Shown here: positions 7,399 to 16,468 of the stretch, in pieces
How the letters are laid out: each line of letters begins with the position of its first letter
Position numbering within the stretch: position 1 is the first letter of the stretch
Source of the DNA: a virus
DNA: 64,000 nucleotides
Virus record (IMG/VR): IMGVR_UViG_3300029442_000001
Location: 1 to 64,000 of that record
Direction: 5' to 3' (one strand)
Position numbers and translations under genes: made by a program
Notes under the pieces: generated by a model
What the model was told of the DNA's origin: nothing
Seen by the model: the letters and a program-made list of their open reading frames with translations, nothing else
The model's database searches: none

Positions 7399-8889
7399 AT
7401 GGCACTTATTGAAAATGGTAATAATGCATCAGGAATTGTTAATGTTGATGCAAATTTTGATTTAATGACAACAACACCACAAGTTAACACACGTTATGGT
7501 GGTGCAACAGGAACACCAAATTTTGTAGGTGCTTCTAGACTATTTTGTGAAAATGATCCTGGATTATTAACAGGTATTTCTTTATTGTCTTCACCATATG
7601 TAACATATGAAAATAATCTTCAAATTGGATCTTCAACTCCTTTGTTTGATTATGAATTCAATGGTACTGCGCAAGACACATCGATGTGGTATTGTGCTTT
7701 TTCTACTATGACAATAACACAATCAGGTGGATTTCTTCTTTTAAATGCAAGTAACATTGGTACAACTGGTTCCGGTGCATATATAACGTCTAGACGATTT
7801 TTTAATTTAACAGCTAATGCTGGTTTAAAGTTTGGCACAGTTATTAATATTACTCAAGCAGCGGCAGCAAATGAAATTTGGGCTATTGGTTTAGGCACGC
7901 CAGCATCAACAACTGCATTGCCAACTGACGGAGTATGGATTCAGTATTCTAGTGCTGGACTTTTTGGAGTTATAAGTTCAAATGGTGTAATCACACAAAC
8001 AGGTGCATTACCAGTTGTCAGTCCAATTTCTATTCCTATTAATGCCAATAAGTTATTGCAGATTCGAATTAATAATCGTGTAGTACATTTTCTGTATGAT
8101 GGCAATTTTATAGGTTCTCTGCCAACACCAATTGGACTAGGAATGCCATTTATGACTGCTTCTTTGCCGGTATTTGCTCAATATGTAAATACTGGTACTG
8201 TTTCTGGCGGAACATTTATGCAATTAAAAATTGGAATGATCGCTGTTGATCAGTTTGACTCTCAACTTAGTAAACCATATTCACATATCCAAGCAGGAAA
8301 AGGTTTGATGGCATATCAAGGATTACAAGGCGGCACAATGGGATCAAGTGCTAAAATGCCAAATAATGCTGCACCTGACGCTGGTGCAGCATTAGCAAAC
8401 GCATCTGCCGCATTTTTAGGTCTAGGTGGTCAATTTTCTTTTCAACCCACATTAACATCTGGTTCAGATGGTATTCTTTGTTCTTATGCTAATCCAGTTG
8501 GTAGTATTAATCAGACTCCACGTACATTATATATTACTGGAGTTAAAATTCAATCAGTAGTAACAATATTGTTTATTGGTGGTCCAGTTATTATGTTTTA
8601 TTCGCTTGCATTTGGACACACAACAGTTTCTTTAGCACAAACAGAAACAACAACATTTGCTACTGCTTCAACAAAAGCCCCTAGACGTATTCCGTTAGGA
8701 TTAGAATCATTTGTGATTACTTCTCCAATAGGTCAATTATCAGGTACACCTCCTGTTACAATGCAATTTACGTCTCCTGTTGTTATTAATCCTGGAGAAT
8801 TTGTTGCAATTGCAGCAAAAAATATAGGAACAGTAACTTCAGCTGGTGTTATCACATCTTTAGTTACTTTTGATGGTTATTTTGAATAA
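7399..8889 (+). CDS. Putative tail/adhesin structural protein
   Basis: 496 aa, beta-rich. The region DYEFNGTAQDTSMWY...GAYITSRRFFNLT parallels the protein at 886, so these are paralogues with different C-termini. Starts 10 bp after the preceding fibre gene with AAGGAAAA. No catalytic motif seen. A virion surface role is inferred from context and composition. Confidence 0.65.
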   Translation: MALIENGNNASGIVNVDANFDLMTTTPQVNTRYGGATGTPNFVGASRLFCENDPGLLTGISLLSSPYVTYENNLQIGSSTPLFDYEFNGTAQDTSMWYCAFSTMTITQSGGFLLLNASNIGTTGSGAYITSRRFFNLTANAGLKFGTVINITQAAAANEIWAIGLGTPASTTALPTDGVWIQYSSAGLFGVISSNGVITQTGALPVVSPISIPINANKLLQIRINNRVVHFLYDGNFIGSLPTPIGLGMPFMTASLPVFAQYVNTGTVSGGTFMQLKIGMIAVDQFDSQLSKPYSHIQAGKGLMAYQGLQGGTMGSSAKMPNNAAPDAGAALANASAAFLGLGGQFSFQPTLTSGSDGILCSYANPVGSINQTPRTLYITGVKIQSVVTILFIGGPVIMFYSLAFGHTTVSLAQTETTTFATASTKAPRRIPLGLESFVITSPIGQLSGTPPVTMQFTSPVVINPGEFVAIAAKNIGTVTSAGVITSLVTFDGYFE

Positions 8890-8903
8890 ATAGTTTGTAT
8901 TTT

Positions 8904-8932
8904 GATAGGGTCAAGTTAAAATTGACCCTATC
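8904..8932 (+). terminator. Strong hairpin, possible terminator
   Basis: GATAGGGTCAA and TTGACCCTATC form a perfect 11-bp stem around a 7-nt loop just after the fibre gene. No T-run follows, so it may act as an mRNA-stabilising 3' end rather than an intrinsic terminator. Confidence 0.6.
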
Positions 8933-8955
8933 ACATGGCCGGTAAATATTATTAG

Positions 8956-9396
8956 ATGTTAGAACAAGATTTTACCTTATACACATTATTTGATATAACC
9001 AAAACAGGCATAATAAAAACTTGTAATGCTGACTTTCCTACTTTTGTAGATGAAGCAGATCAACTTATACGTAATAAAAGTGAATGGGATAAGAGTAGAA
9101 ATCAACAACGAAATTGGGAAATAATAATCCAACTGTTAGGATTTAGAGCACAGCCAATTATAAAATCTCCTCCAATGAAAATACTAAATTGTGATATTTT
9201 TAAATCAAATTTTGGCTTACAAACTGTTTGGAAGTTAGACTTTAGTTCAGAGCAACCAGGTGTATATTCACTTGACTTATTTATTAATGAATTTGATAAT
9301 ATTCCTATGATTACTAACTTAAATGAAACAACAAATTTTAATAAATCAACATTAACAACACATGGAATAGAAAAAAATGTTTTATTTTTAAACTAA
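8956..9396 (+). CDS. Conserved-looking phage protein of unknown function
   Basis: 146 aa. The opening DFTLYTLFDITKTGI and NQQRNWEIIIQLLGFRAQP resemble small proteins of T4-like marine phages, but I know no function. The second half is a beta-type region (TVWKLDFSSEQPGVY). GGTAAATA, one base off the late octamer, sits 7 nt before the ATG, so it is probably late. Confidence 0.65.
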   Translation: MLEQDFTLYTLFDITKTGIIKTCNADFPTFVDEADQLIRNKSEWDKSRNQQRNWEIIIQLLGFRAQPIIKSPPMKILNCDIFKSNFGLQTVWKLDFSSEQPGVYSLDLFINEFDNIPMITNLNETTNFNKSTLTTHGIEKNVLFLN

Positions 9397-9400
9397 TTTT

Positions 9401-9408
9401 GATAAATA
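9401..9408 (+). promoter_or_regulatory. T4-like late promoter GATAAATA
   Basis: 5 nt (TTTAC) before the ATG at 9414, another leaderless configuration. Confidence 0.65.
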
Positions 9409-9413
9409 TTTAC

Positions 9414-9677
9414 ATGAGCACCATTACAGAATTAGAAAAAACAAACCTCGAAGCACACGTTGAAATTAGTGTTGAACGAGAAGAATTAATAAACATGCAA
9501 TTGCATGATATTAAGATTCAAATGATTGAAACCAATGAAGAAATTAAGCGAATTAATGCGTTAATAACTGCTATAGTTAATCATAGACAGAATCAACTAA
9601 TTACATGGGGAGCAGGTATTATTTCTGTTTTGATTAGTGCTGTAGCTTTTTTAACTTACACATTATTCAAAAAATGA
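9414..9677 (+). CDS. Small coiled-coil membrane protein
   Basis: 87 aa. Residues 1-60 are a charged helix likely to form a coiled coil (LEAHVEISVEREELINMQ), and residues about 62-85 are one transmembrane helix (GAGIISVLISAVAFLTYTLF) ending in KK. The ATG at 9414 is chosen for its 5-nt spacing from the late octamer. The topology would suit a holin-accessory or envelope-associated late protein, but nothing specific supports this. Confidence 0.65.
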   Translation: MSTITELEKTNLEAHVEISVEREELINMQLHDIKIQMIETNEEIKRINALITAIVNHRQNQLITWGAGIISVLISAVAFLTYTLFKK

Positions 9678-9684
9678 TAAAGAA

Positions 9685-9692
9685 GATAAATA
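9685..9692 (+). promoter_or_regulatory. T4-like late promoter GATAAATA
   Basis: 20 nt before the ATG at 9713; the leader contains AGGAA. Confidence 0.6.
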
Positions 9693-9712
9693 ATAATATA
9701 GGAATATAAAAT

Positions 9713-10747
9713 ATGAACTTATCTGATCTAGAGTCGAGTAATTTGTCAAATGATTTGGCTAAAATGTTGAAGAAGCAATTTGATATAACAATGCCAATAG
9801 ATGACTTGTCTCCAAGCAAGGTTGTAAAATTACATGAAAGTATTCAGAATAAGTTAGATAAATTTAGGAATACAAGTAAACTTTACTCGTCTGAACAAGA
9901 TAAAAATTACATGGCATTACTAGTTATTGAACAAACATTGCGTGCAAAGTTATCAGAAGGATTAATTACAGACATAGGAAAAGGAATTTCAACAGTGACT
10001 GGTGCAATTAAGTCACATGTTCCTGGAGCAAATGTTCAATCACCTGTTCAACATGGAAGTGCAGTAGGACATGTTAAAAATGCTGCTGGTAAATTTGGAC
10101 AACAAGTAAGTAGCCTAGCTCAAGCAAGTAAGTATGGTTTCGATAAGGTTGGTGATAAATCATCTATAAAAGACTTTGAAAAAGATCAAGCAGCTAAAAA
10201 AGTTAACTTATCAAAAGAAGATAGAAAACGTATACAACAATCGATAATTAATAAAGAGAAATTATCACCAGAAGATGAACAAAAATATAAATTATACCAG
10301 AAAGAAATTAATATGAAAAAACTTGACCCATCAATTCTAGAAGCAAAATATCGTAGACTTACAGAAAGTAGCATGGCAGATGCAGAAGTAATTCTTGCTG
10401 CTAAAGATTTAGTAGATAGAATTCAAGACATGGTTGAAACACTTGGAAAGATGGTAAACTCAGAGTTACCAGCCATTGGAGAATCAATCAGAGACGTAAT
10501 GACATCAGAACAATCAGAAGCATATGTTAGTTCTGCAACATCAATAATTAATTCCGCACTTGAAAATATTCGTAACACAAAAGATGAGCTTGATAAATCA
10601 ACACAGGTTTTAGCAGGCGAAGAAGCGGCCCCAGATTTAGAAATGGATGCTAATATGGATATGGACATGGATGATATGGACATAGAAGAACCGATTTTAC
10701 CAAAGGCGAAGAAGACTACAACACCGTCAATCAGACGAAAAAGATAA
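9713..10747 (+). CDS. Putative virion/prohead-core-like protein
   Basis: 344 aa, highly helical and charged, with no membrane segment. The section LDPSILEAKYRRLTESSMADAEVILAAKDLVDRIQDMVE resembles uncharacterised structural proteins of T4-like marine phages. The C-terminus is very acidic with a Met/Asp run (MDMDMDD) and a basic tail RRKR. A scaffold or internal head role is inferred from composition and late promoter only. Confidence 0.6.
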   Translation: MNLSDLESSNLSNDLAKMLKKQFDITMPIDDLSPSKVVKLHESIQNKLDKFRNTSKLYSSEQDKNYMALLVIEQTLRAKLSEGLITDIGKGISTVTGAIKSHVPGANVQSPVQHGSAVGHVKNAAGKFGQQVSSLAQASKYGFDKVGDKSSIKDFEKDQAAKKVNLSKEDRKRIQQSIINKEKLSPEDEQKYKLYQKEINMKKLDPSILEAKYRRLTESSMADAEVILAAKDLVDRIQDMVETLGKMVNSELPAIGESIRDVMTSEQSEAYVSSATSIINSALENIRNTKDELDKSTQVLAGEEAAPDLEMDANMDMDMDDMDIEEPILPKAKKTTTPSIRRKR

Positions 10748-10748
10748 T

Positions 10749-10776
10749 GTAGTTCGCGGTGTTATAGCACCCAACT
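10749..10776 (+). other. Intergenic hairpin
   Basis: TAGTT-CGC-GGTG-TTATAG-CACC-C-AACTA folds into an interrupted stem between the core-like gene and the HNH gene. Weak terminator or the boundary of the inserted endonuclease gene. Confidence 0.4.
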
Positions 10777-10804
10777 ACTCTATTACTGTAAAGGAGTAAC
10801 AGCA

Positions 10805-11523
10805 ATGATATTTATTGATAACGCATCAACAAAAAGATATTATGAAATAATTGAAATGGCAAAATTATTTCCGCATTATGGATATACCGAAAAACATCAT
10901 ATAATACCAAGATCATTTTATAAATCAAAAAATAAAACTGGTTGGTTAGATGGTAACCCAAATGACCCAAATGATCCAGATAATCTAGTTGTATTAACTG
11001 GCCGAGAACATTTTATATGCCATCAATTATTAACACAAATGTTATCTAAAGAACACCATGGTTATTATAAAATGTTACATGCATTCTTTGGTATGTGCAG
11101 AACAAGTTCTTCTCAAAAGAGTCGATATATCCCAACTCCAGATGAATATGAAATAGCTCGCGAATTAAATGTAAAAGCGCAAAAAGCAAAACTTGGACAA
11201 AAATATAAACCAATGTCAAATGAGGGAAAGCTAATATGTCAAAAGCACACATGGGTAAACGCAGATCTGCTGAGTCTGTATTGAAACAGCAAAAAACAAG
11301 ACGCGAAAATAATTTTCGATTATCTGCTGAATCTATTGCTAAACGAACGGCAACCAGAAAATTAAATGATGGTTACAAATATTCTGCTGAAGCAAGAGCT
11401 AATATGTCAAAATCTCATATGGGTAAAAAGTTAACACCAGAATCAATAGCAAAAAGAGAAGCAACCAAAAAATTAAAACGAGAGATAAAAACTAATATAT
11501 TAAAATCAAAATTGGATAAATAA
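10805..11523 (+). pseudogene. HNH homing endonuclease, frameshifted
   Basis: Two frames join into one protein. Frame 1 (10805-11284) holds the HNH core EKHHIIPRSF...NLVVLTGREHFICHQLL. Frame 2 (from about 11236 to 11523) holds NUMOD3-type DNA-binding repeats (MSKAHMGKRRSAES, then MSKSHMGKKLTPES). Restoring one A in GGGAAAGC near 11226-11233 gives a continuous EGKANMSKAHMGK reading. The gene has AAAGGAG upstream and sits between two late genes, as a free-standing homing endonuclease would. Either a decayed element, a frameshift-expressed one, or a sequencing error in an A-run. Confidence 0.8.
11515..11522 (+). promoter_or_regulatory. T4-like late promoter GATAAATA
   Basis: Overlaps the end of the HNH reading frame; 18 nt before the ATG at 11541 with AGGAA between. 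The downstream late gene is thus insulated from the inserted endonuclease. Confidence 0.6.
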
Positions 11524-11540
11524 TATTATAGGAATATAAA

Positions 11541-12020
11541 ATGTTTATTGTAGATAAAGACATAAGTAGAAAAATTATAATTTTCCTACAAATGTGGAGC
11601 CAAAAAGCTGGAAGATCGTCTGGCGGTGGCAAATCACAAATTAATAATACCGAGATGAGCACCAAGTTATTTCTTCAAACAATATTAAAGAATATAACTG
11701 GTCTAGAATTATCATATTTTCAATTTAGCAAGTACTATGATACTGTTCCTGAGATTAAGAATCTAATTGGTAAATTAAATCAATCAGTTATACAAGTTAA
11801 TCTTCCTGGTGAAGAAGATCATCAAGAAGTTGAAATGCCAGAAGAACCTGGTATAGACCATGAAGAAGAAGATATTACTGCGGAACCAATGGAACCAGAA
11901 GAACCTCTTGCAACTCCAACTCCTCCAATGCCACCAACTGAGTTAGGTCCTGAAGGTCCAAACTATAAAAGTATTGTAGCTAATATGGCTAAACGTGCAA
12001 GACAACGAAATACTAAGTGA
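11541..12020 (+). CDS. Hypothetical late protein with acidic tail
   Basis: 159 aa. The first 95 residues are mixed helical (SQINNTEMSTKLFLQTILKN). Residues about 95-145 are a Glu/Pro-rich acidic linker (PEEPGIDHEEEDITAEPMEPEEP), followed by a short basic C-terminus (MAKRARQRNTK). No domain recognised. Position beside the core-like gene suggests a morphogenesis role. Confidence 0.6.
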   Translation: MFIVDKDISRKIIIFLQMWSQKAGRSSGGGKSQINNTEMSTKLFLQTILKNITGLELSYFQFSKYYDTVPEIKNLIGKLNQSVIQVNLPGEEDHQEVEMPEEPGIDHEEEDITAEPMEPEEPLATPTPPMPPTELGPEGPNYKSIVANMAKRARQRNTK

Positions 12021-12045
12021 CAAATTGCTTATAACCTGCTATACT
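12017..12045 (+). promoter_or_regulatory. Sigma70-type promoter for nuclease gene
   Basis: GTGACA at 12017-12022 (containing the TGA of the upstream gene), 17-bp spacer, extended -10 TGCTATACT ending at 12045; ATG at 12059. Confidence 0.65.
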
Positions 12046-12058
12046 ATTACTAGTGTAA

Positions 12059-12742
12059 ATGATAATAAACAATTTTAATTATTCTAAGTTAAGTAGATCC
12101 AACGTAGATGGAAAACGATTATATTTAACTCCATCCGGAAAAAATGTTCCGTCGGTTACTACAATTCTAGATGTTACTAAGCCAAAAGCAAATAAACTGG
12201 CATTACAAAATTGGCGTAAAAGACTTGGTCCTGCTAAATCAACAGAAGTAACAACTCATGCTGCAGGTATGGGAACACGTATGCATAAATATTTGGAAGA
12301 ATATTTTGAAACTGATGTGTTACGAGTACCAGGTTCCCACCCATATAGTATTCAAAGTAATAAAATGGCAAGTGTTATTATTAATGAATATATTTATCCT
12401 CATATATCTAAATGCTTTGGAACTGAAGTTTCACTTTTTTATCCAGAAATTTATGCCGGAACAACTGATGCAGTTGCAAGTTGGGATAATGAATTAGCTA
12501 TTATTGATTTTAAACAAACCAATAAGAAAAAGAAAGATGAATGGGTTGAAGATTATCGATTACAACTAAGTGCATATATTTTAGCCCACGATGAAGTTTA
12601 TGGAACTAAGATTGGTAAAGGTGTTATTTTAATGTGTAGTCAAAATTTTGAACCACAACATTGGGTTATAGATGGATTAGAATTAGACAGATGTAAAGAA
12701 GCATGGGCTAGGCGCGTAGAAGAGTATTTTAATCTTGATTAG
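12059..12742 (+). CDS. PD-(D/E)XK exonuclease, RecB/Cas4-like
   Basis: 227 aa. Nuclease motifs are in the expected order: GMGTRMHKYLEEYFE helix near residue 72, PEIYAGTTDAV near 140 (first acidic residue), IIDFKQTNK near 155 (D-x-K), and the QLSAYILA motif IV helix near 175. Family members are single-strand exonucleases in recombination and repair. Its sigma70 promoter sets it apart from the late genes on either side. Confidence 0.85.
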   Translation: MIINNFNYSKLSRSNVDGKRLYLTPSGKNVPSVTTILDVTKPKANKLALQNWRKRLGPAKSTEVTTHAAGMGTRMHKYLEEYFETDVLRVPGSHPYSIQSNKMASVIINEYIYPHISKCFGTEVSLFYPEIYAGTTDAVASWDNELAIIDFKQTNKKKKDEWVEDYRLQLSAYILAHDEVYGTKIGKGVILMCSQNFEPQHWVIDGLELDRCKEAWARRVEEYFNLD

Positions 12743-12748
12743 AGTAGA

Positions 12749-12756
12749 GATAAATA
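12749..12756 (+). promoter_or_regulatory. T4-like late promoter GATAAATA
   Basis: 18 nt before the ATG at 12775; the leader contains AAGGA. Confidence 0.6.
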
Positions 12757-12774
12757 ACATACAAGGATAATAAC

Positions 12775-13290
12775 ATGGCAGTTACACAGATTTCAAAAAT
12801 TACTGTTCGTAGAGGTAAACGTGCAAACTTACCACAATTAAGTTATGGTGAAATTGGATGGGCTGTTGATACCCGACAATTATTTATTGGCAACGGTAGT
12901 TTAACTGATGGTGCCTCAGTGGAAGGCAACACTGAAATTTTAACTGAGCTAAGTGAATTAGTTGGAATACAAAATTCTGTAACGTCGGTTGTGTTAACTG
13001 ATAATACTTTTGTTGCAACATCATTTTATACTTTTAGTATAAGTTATCATCCAGCTGGGATGATTAAATACAGTATCGATCGTAATGGAGTTTACCAAGC
13101 TGGTACTATCCAATATGCATTTGATGGAACAAGTACACTAAACATAACTCACACAGGAACTCCAAGTACAACCGCTGTAGGAGTTACAATTACTGTAGCT
13201 ATTGTTGGAACTACTGCAACATTTTCATATATTTCAACAAACACAGGAAATGATGCAATAATTAAAATAAAGAGAGAAGATTATTTCTAA
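12775..13290 (+). CDS. Tail protein with Mtd-type N-terminal domain
   Basis: 171 aa. Residues 5-45 (ISKITVRRGKRANLPQLSYGEIGWAVDTRQLFIGNG) are the short fibre-base module also found at the N-terminus of the Bordetella phage tropism determinant and many tail-fibre proteins. The rest is a beta-rich domain. Likely a small fibre or fibre adaptor. The next gene starts on its final base (TAATG). Confidence 0.75.
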   Translation: MAVTQISKITVRRGKRANLPQLSYGEIGWAVDTRQLFIGNGSLTDGASVEGNTEILTELSELVGIQNSVTSVVLTDNTFVATSFYTFSISYHPAGMIKYSIDRNGVYQAGTIQYAFDGTSTLNITHTGTPSTTAVGVTITVAIVGTTATFSYISTNTGNDAIIKIKREDYF

Positions 13291-13727
13291 TGAACTGGTA
13301 TCAGGACGTTGAATTAAGAATTACAGAATGGCGAAAGTTTAGGAATGAATTACAAAGTACAGAAGATCTAATAGATGTTCAAAAACTTTGGTATTCTGCT
13401 CCGTATAAAAAAGTATCGCCACTTTTAGATGAAAATGACAATTGGCCAACACCGTGGACAATTTTTAATAATATGAGTTATTGCGATTTAGCTAAAGCAC
13501 TAGGGATGTTTTATACAATCGCATTAGCACCAAAATTATCAAAATTGCCATTACAACTAAATCTAATGCATACATTCGAGGGAGAACGTATATGTGTGGT
13601 ATCGGTTGACAACGGTAAGTTTGTGTTAAATTTCAACAAAGAAAAAATTATAAATACATCGATGATTAGTGATGAGTATCAACTCACTACTAAATATGTC
13701 AAAACAGATTTTAAATTACTAAAATAA
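13290..13727 (+). CDS. Hypothetical phage protein
   Basis: 145 aa, coupled by a 1-nt overlap to the tail protein at 12775. Contains WPTPWTIFNNMSYCDLAKALGMFYTIAL and a beta-strand C-terminus. No function recognised; co-expression implies a late, tail-related role. Confidence 0.65.
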   Translation: MNWYQDVELRITEWRKFRNELQSTEDLIDVQKLWYSAPYKKVSPLLDENDNWPTPWTIFNNMSYCDLAKALGMFYTIALAPKLSKLPLQLNLMHTFEGERICVVSVDNGKFVLNFNKEKIINTSMISDEYQLTTKYVKTDFKLLK

Positions 13728-13740
13728 TGGAGAGTATTAA

Positions 13741-13803
13741 TGAATACGTATTTGGAGAATTTTGTCTCTGAAAGTTTACCTTCTGAGTTTGTATATGACT
13801 AAT
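13741..13803 (+). CDS. 20-residue leader ORF before GIY-YIG gene
   Basis: ATG at 13741 with GGAGAG upstream encodes MNTYLENFVSESLPSEFVYD and overlaps the endonuclease start. It could be a coupling leader peptide, or a displaced N-terminus of the nrdJ gene downstream (whose own start reads MNLEKYKSDILSYEFLKQYE). The similarity is weak. Confidence 0.35.
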
Positions 13804-14463
13804 AACATTTATTATGTTTATCAATACTTAAGGACAGACAAAACGCCATATTATATTGGCAAAGGTAAAGATTATAGAGCATTTCAACCACACAATGTAG
13901 CAGTTCCAATAGATATTAATAATATTCAATTTATAGTAGAAAATGTAAATGAAGAATATGCATTTTCATTGGAAAAATATTTGATTACATTGTATGGAAG
14001 AAAAGATAATGGAACCGGTATTTTACGAAATTTAACGAATGGGGAAGAAGGTAATTCAGGGTGTGTACATTCTGAAGAGTTTAAAAAGCAGAGATCAGAA
14101 TATACAACAGGTAAAAATAATCCTATGTATGGGGTACATCGATTTGGAGAAAGTGCTCCAAATTTTGGAAAAAAACATACAAACGAAACCAAGAAAAAAA
14201 TATCTGAATCTAGAAAAGGACAACCTGGACCAAGACTTGGAGCTATTTTATCTGAAGAAACTAAGAAAAAGTTATCACTGGCTCGCAAAGGGAAGCCATT
14301 AACTGAAGATACAAAAAAGAAAATATCAATGAAATTATCAGGTGAAAATAATCCTATGTATGGGGTTCATTTAAGTGGAGATAAAAATCATTTTTTTGGT
14401 AAAAAACATACAGACGAAACTAAGAAAAAAATATCAGAATCTAAGAAAAGGAATAAAAAATGA
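13795..14463 (+). CDS. GIY-YIG homing endonuclease (Seg-like)
   Basis: 222 aa. NNIYYVYQYLR...PYYIGKGK is the GIY-YIG catalytic motif near residues 2-22. It is followed by repeated NUMOD3 DNA-binding units (KHTNETKKKISESRKG, LSEETKKKLSLARKG, HTDETKKKISESKK) and two GENNPMYGVH-type segments. ATG 13795 starts directly at the domain. Free-standing Seg enzymes commonly sit beside nucleotide-metabolism genes; this one abuts nrdJ with an ATGA overlap. Confidence 0.88.
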   Translation: MTNNIYYVYQYLRTDKTPYYIGKGKDYRAFQPHNVAVPIDINNIQFIVENVNEEYAFSLEKYLITLYGRKDNGTGILRNLTNGEEGNSGCVHSEEFKKQRSEYTTGKNNPMYGVHRFGESAPNFGKKHTNETKKKISESRKGQPGPRLGAILSEETKKKLSLARKGKPLTEDTKKKISMKLSGENNPMYGVHLSGDKNHFFGKKHTDETKKKISESKKRNKK

Positions 14464-16406
14464 ATTTAGAAAAATATAAATCTGACATTTTATCATATGA
14501 ATTTTTAAAACAATATGAAAATAAAACTCCACCATTTGGATTTAGTGGTTTAGGATATATTGTTTATAAACGAACATATGCAAGAAAAATAGAAGGTACA
14601 GATAGAACTGAAGAGTGGGCAGAAACTATAGCAAGATGTATAAATGCAGCACAATATCAAATCGATTCAAAATATACAATAGAAGAAGCACAAAGACTAT
14701 TTGATCTGATTTTTAATCTAAAATGTAGTTTCGCAGGAAGGATGTTATGGCAACTCGGTACATCAACTGTTGATAGATTTGGAGCTAACTCTTTGTTGAA
14801 CTGTTGGTTTACTACTATAAAAAAGACTGAAGATTTTTGCTTTTTATTTAACCAATTAATGTTAGGAGGTGGTGTTGGACTTTCAGTTAAGAAAGAAGAT
14901 ATCCACGAGTTACCTAAGATTAAAAAGAATGTAACTGTAACTCATAAGTTAACAAAAGATGCAGATTTTATTGTACCTGATTCAAGAGAAGGATGGGTCA
15001 CTTTACTCAGAACTGTATTATCATCGTATTTTGATAATGGCAAGTCGTTTTCGTATTCAACAATTTTAGTTCGTGGATCAGGTGAAGCAATTTCAGGATT
15101 TGGTGGTACTGCTTCTGGTCCTAGAATTTTAATTGATGGGCTTATTAAAATTTGTTCTGTTATTTCTAATAGAGAAGGTAAAAAATTACGATCTATAGAT
15201 GTCTTAGATATATGTAATATTATTGGTTCAATAGTAGTTGCAGGAAATGTCAGGAGATCCGCGGAACTTGCTATTGGTGATCCAGATGATTTTCTTTTCT
15301 TACGTGCAAAACGATGGGATTTAGGTACTATTCCAAATTGGCGTGCGATGTCTAATAACACAATTGAAGCTGATTCATATGATCAAATTTCTGAAGCAGT
15401 ATGGGATGGATTTAAAGGTAATGGAGAACCATATGGGCTATTTAATTCACCATTATCTCAAAAATATGGAAGACTTGGAGAAGAAAGAAAAGATAATTGT
15501 GAGGGACTGAATCCGTGCGCTGAAATCACCTTATCAGACAAAGAATGTTGTAATTTAGGTGAATTATATCTTAATAATATTGAAACAAAAGAAGAACTAA
15601 TAGAATGCTCAACTCTATTATACAAGACTCAAAAAGCTGTATGTGCTATGAATTTCCTACACGAAGAAACAAATGAAATAGTTCATAAGAACATGAGAAT
15701 AGGTGTAGGAGTTACAGGTATTTGTCAGTCGCTTGAAAAAATTGAATGGTTAGACGCGGCTTATTTGAACTTAAGGAAATTTGATAAACAGTGGTCCAAA
15801 CAAAATAAATGGCCTGAATCAATCAAACTAACTACCACAAAACCAAGTGGAACCTTGAGTTTATTGGCAGGATCAACACCTGGAGTTCATCCAGGTTTCT
15901 CTCGTTTTTTTATCAGACGAGTGCGTATGTCATCTGATGATAAATTAATTCAATTTTGTAAAAATTTAGGATATCCTATTGAATATGCTAAGAATTTTGA
16001 TGGAACTGAAAATTATGATACTTGTATTGTATCTTTTCCATGTAATTTTAGTGAAGGAACACTTCTAACAAAAGATATGAAAGCTACTGATCAGCTTAAA
16101 CTAGTAAAGAAAATTCAAACTGTTTGGGCTGATAATTCAATTTCAGTAACAGTGTATTATAAGAAAGAAGAATTACCTGAAATAAAAGAATGGCTTAAGG
16201 AAAATTATGAAACCTCAGTTAAATCAATTTCGTTTATGTTACATACTGGACATGGTTTTTTACAAGCACCATATGAAGAGATTGATGAAATGAAATATAA
16301 ATTATTAATTAGTAAATTAAAAACGTCAAAGTCAGAAGTAATTGAATTTTCAGATAAAGCTTTAGAAGGGCTTGAATGCGCTGCTGGAATTTGCCCTGTG
16401 AAATGA
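14460..16406 (+). CDS. nrdJ: Class II (B12-dependent) ribonucleotide reductase
   Basis: 648 aa, near the size of monomeric RTPR-type enzymes. Motifs: NSLLNCWFT (Cys about 115, first redox thiol), LMLGGGVGLSV, LNPCAEITLSDKECC (Cys about 353, thiyl radical site with Asn and Glu), TTKPSGTLSLLAG (phosphate loop), and a C-terminal GLECAAGICPVK Cys pair for re-reduction. It reduces NTPs to dNTPs with adenosylcobalamin and needs no oxygen or small subunit. AAAGGA before the ATG lies in the GIY-YIG gene, so translation is coupled. Confidence 0.95.
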   Translation: MNLEKYKSDILSYEFLKQYENKTPPFGFSGLGYIVYKRTYARKIEGTDRTEEWAETIARCINAAQYQIDSKYTIEEAQRLFDLIFNLKCSFAGRMLWQLGTSTVDRFGANSLLNCWFTTIKKTEDFCFLFNQLMLGGGVGLSVKKEDIHELPKIKKNVTVTHKLTKDADFIVPDSREGWVTLLRTVLSSYFDNGKSFSYSTILVRGSGEAISGFGGTASGPRILIDGLIKICSVISNREGKKLRSIDVLDICNIIGSIVVAGNVRRSAELAIGDPDDFLFLRAKRWDLGTIPNWRAMSNNTIEADSYDQISEAVWDGFKGNGEPYGLFNSPLSQKYGRLGEERKDNCEGLNPCAEITLSDKECCNLGELYLNNIETKEELIECSTLLYKTQKAVCAMNFLHEETNEIVHKNMRIGVGVTGICQSLEKIEWLDAAYLNLRKFDKQWSKQNKWPESIKLTTTKPSGTLSLLAGSTPGVHPGFSRFFIRRVRMSSDDKLIQFCKNLGYPIEYAKNFDGTENYDTCIVSFPCNFSEGTLLTKDMKATDQLKLVKKIQTVWADNSISVTVYYKKEELPEIKEWLKENYETSVKSISFMLHTGHGFLQAPYEEIDEMKYKLLISKLKTSKSEVIEFSDKALEGLECAAGICPVK

Positions 16407-16468
16407 TTTATTGATTACAAAATAATTGATCCTAAGATTTGTCCGATAAAATAATTAAAAGAGGAAAT

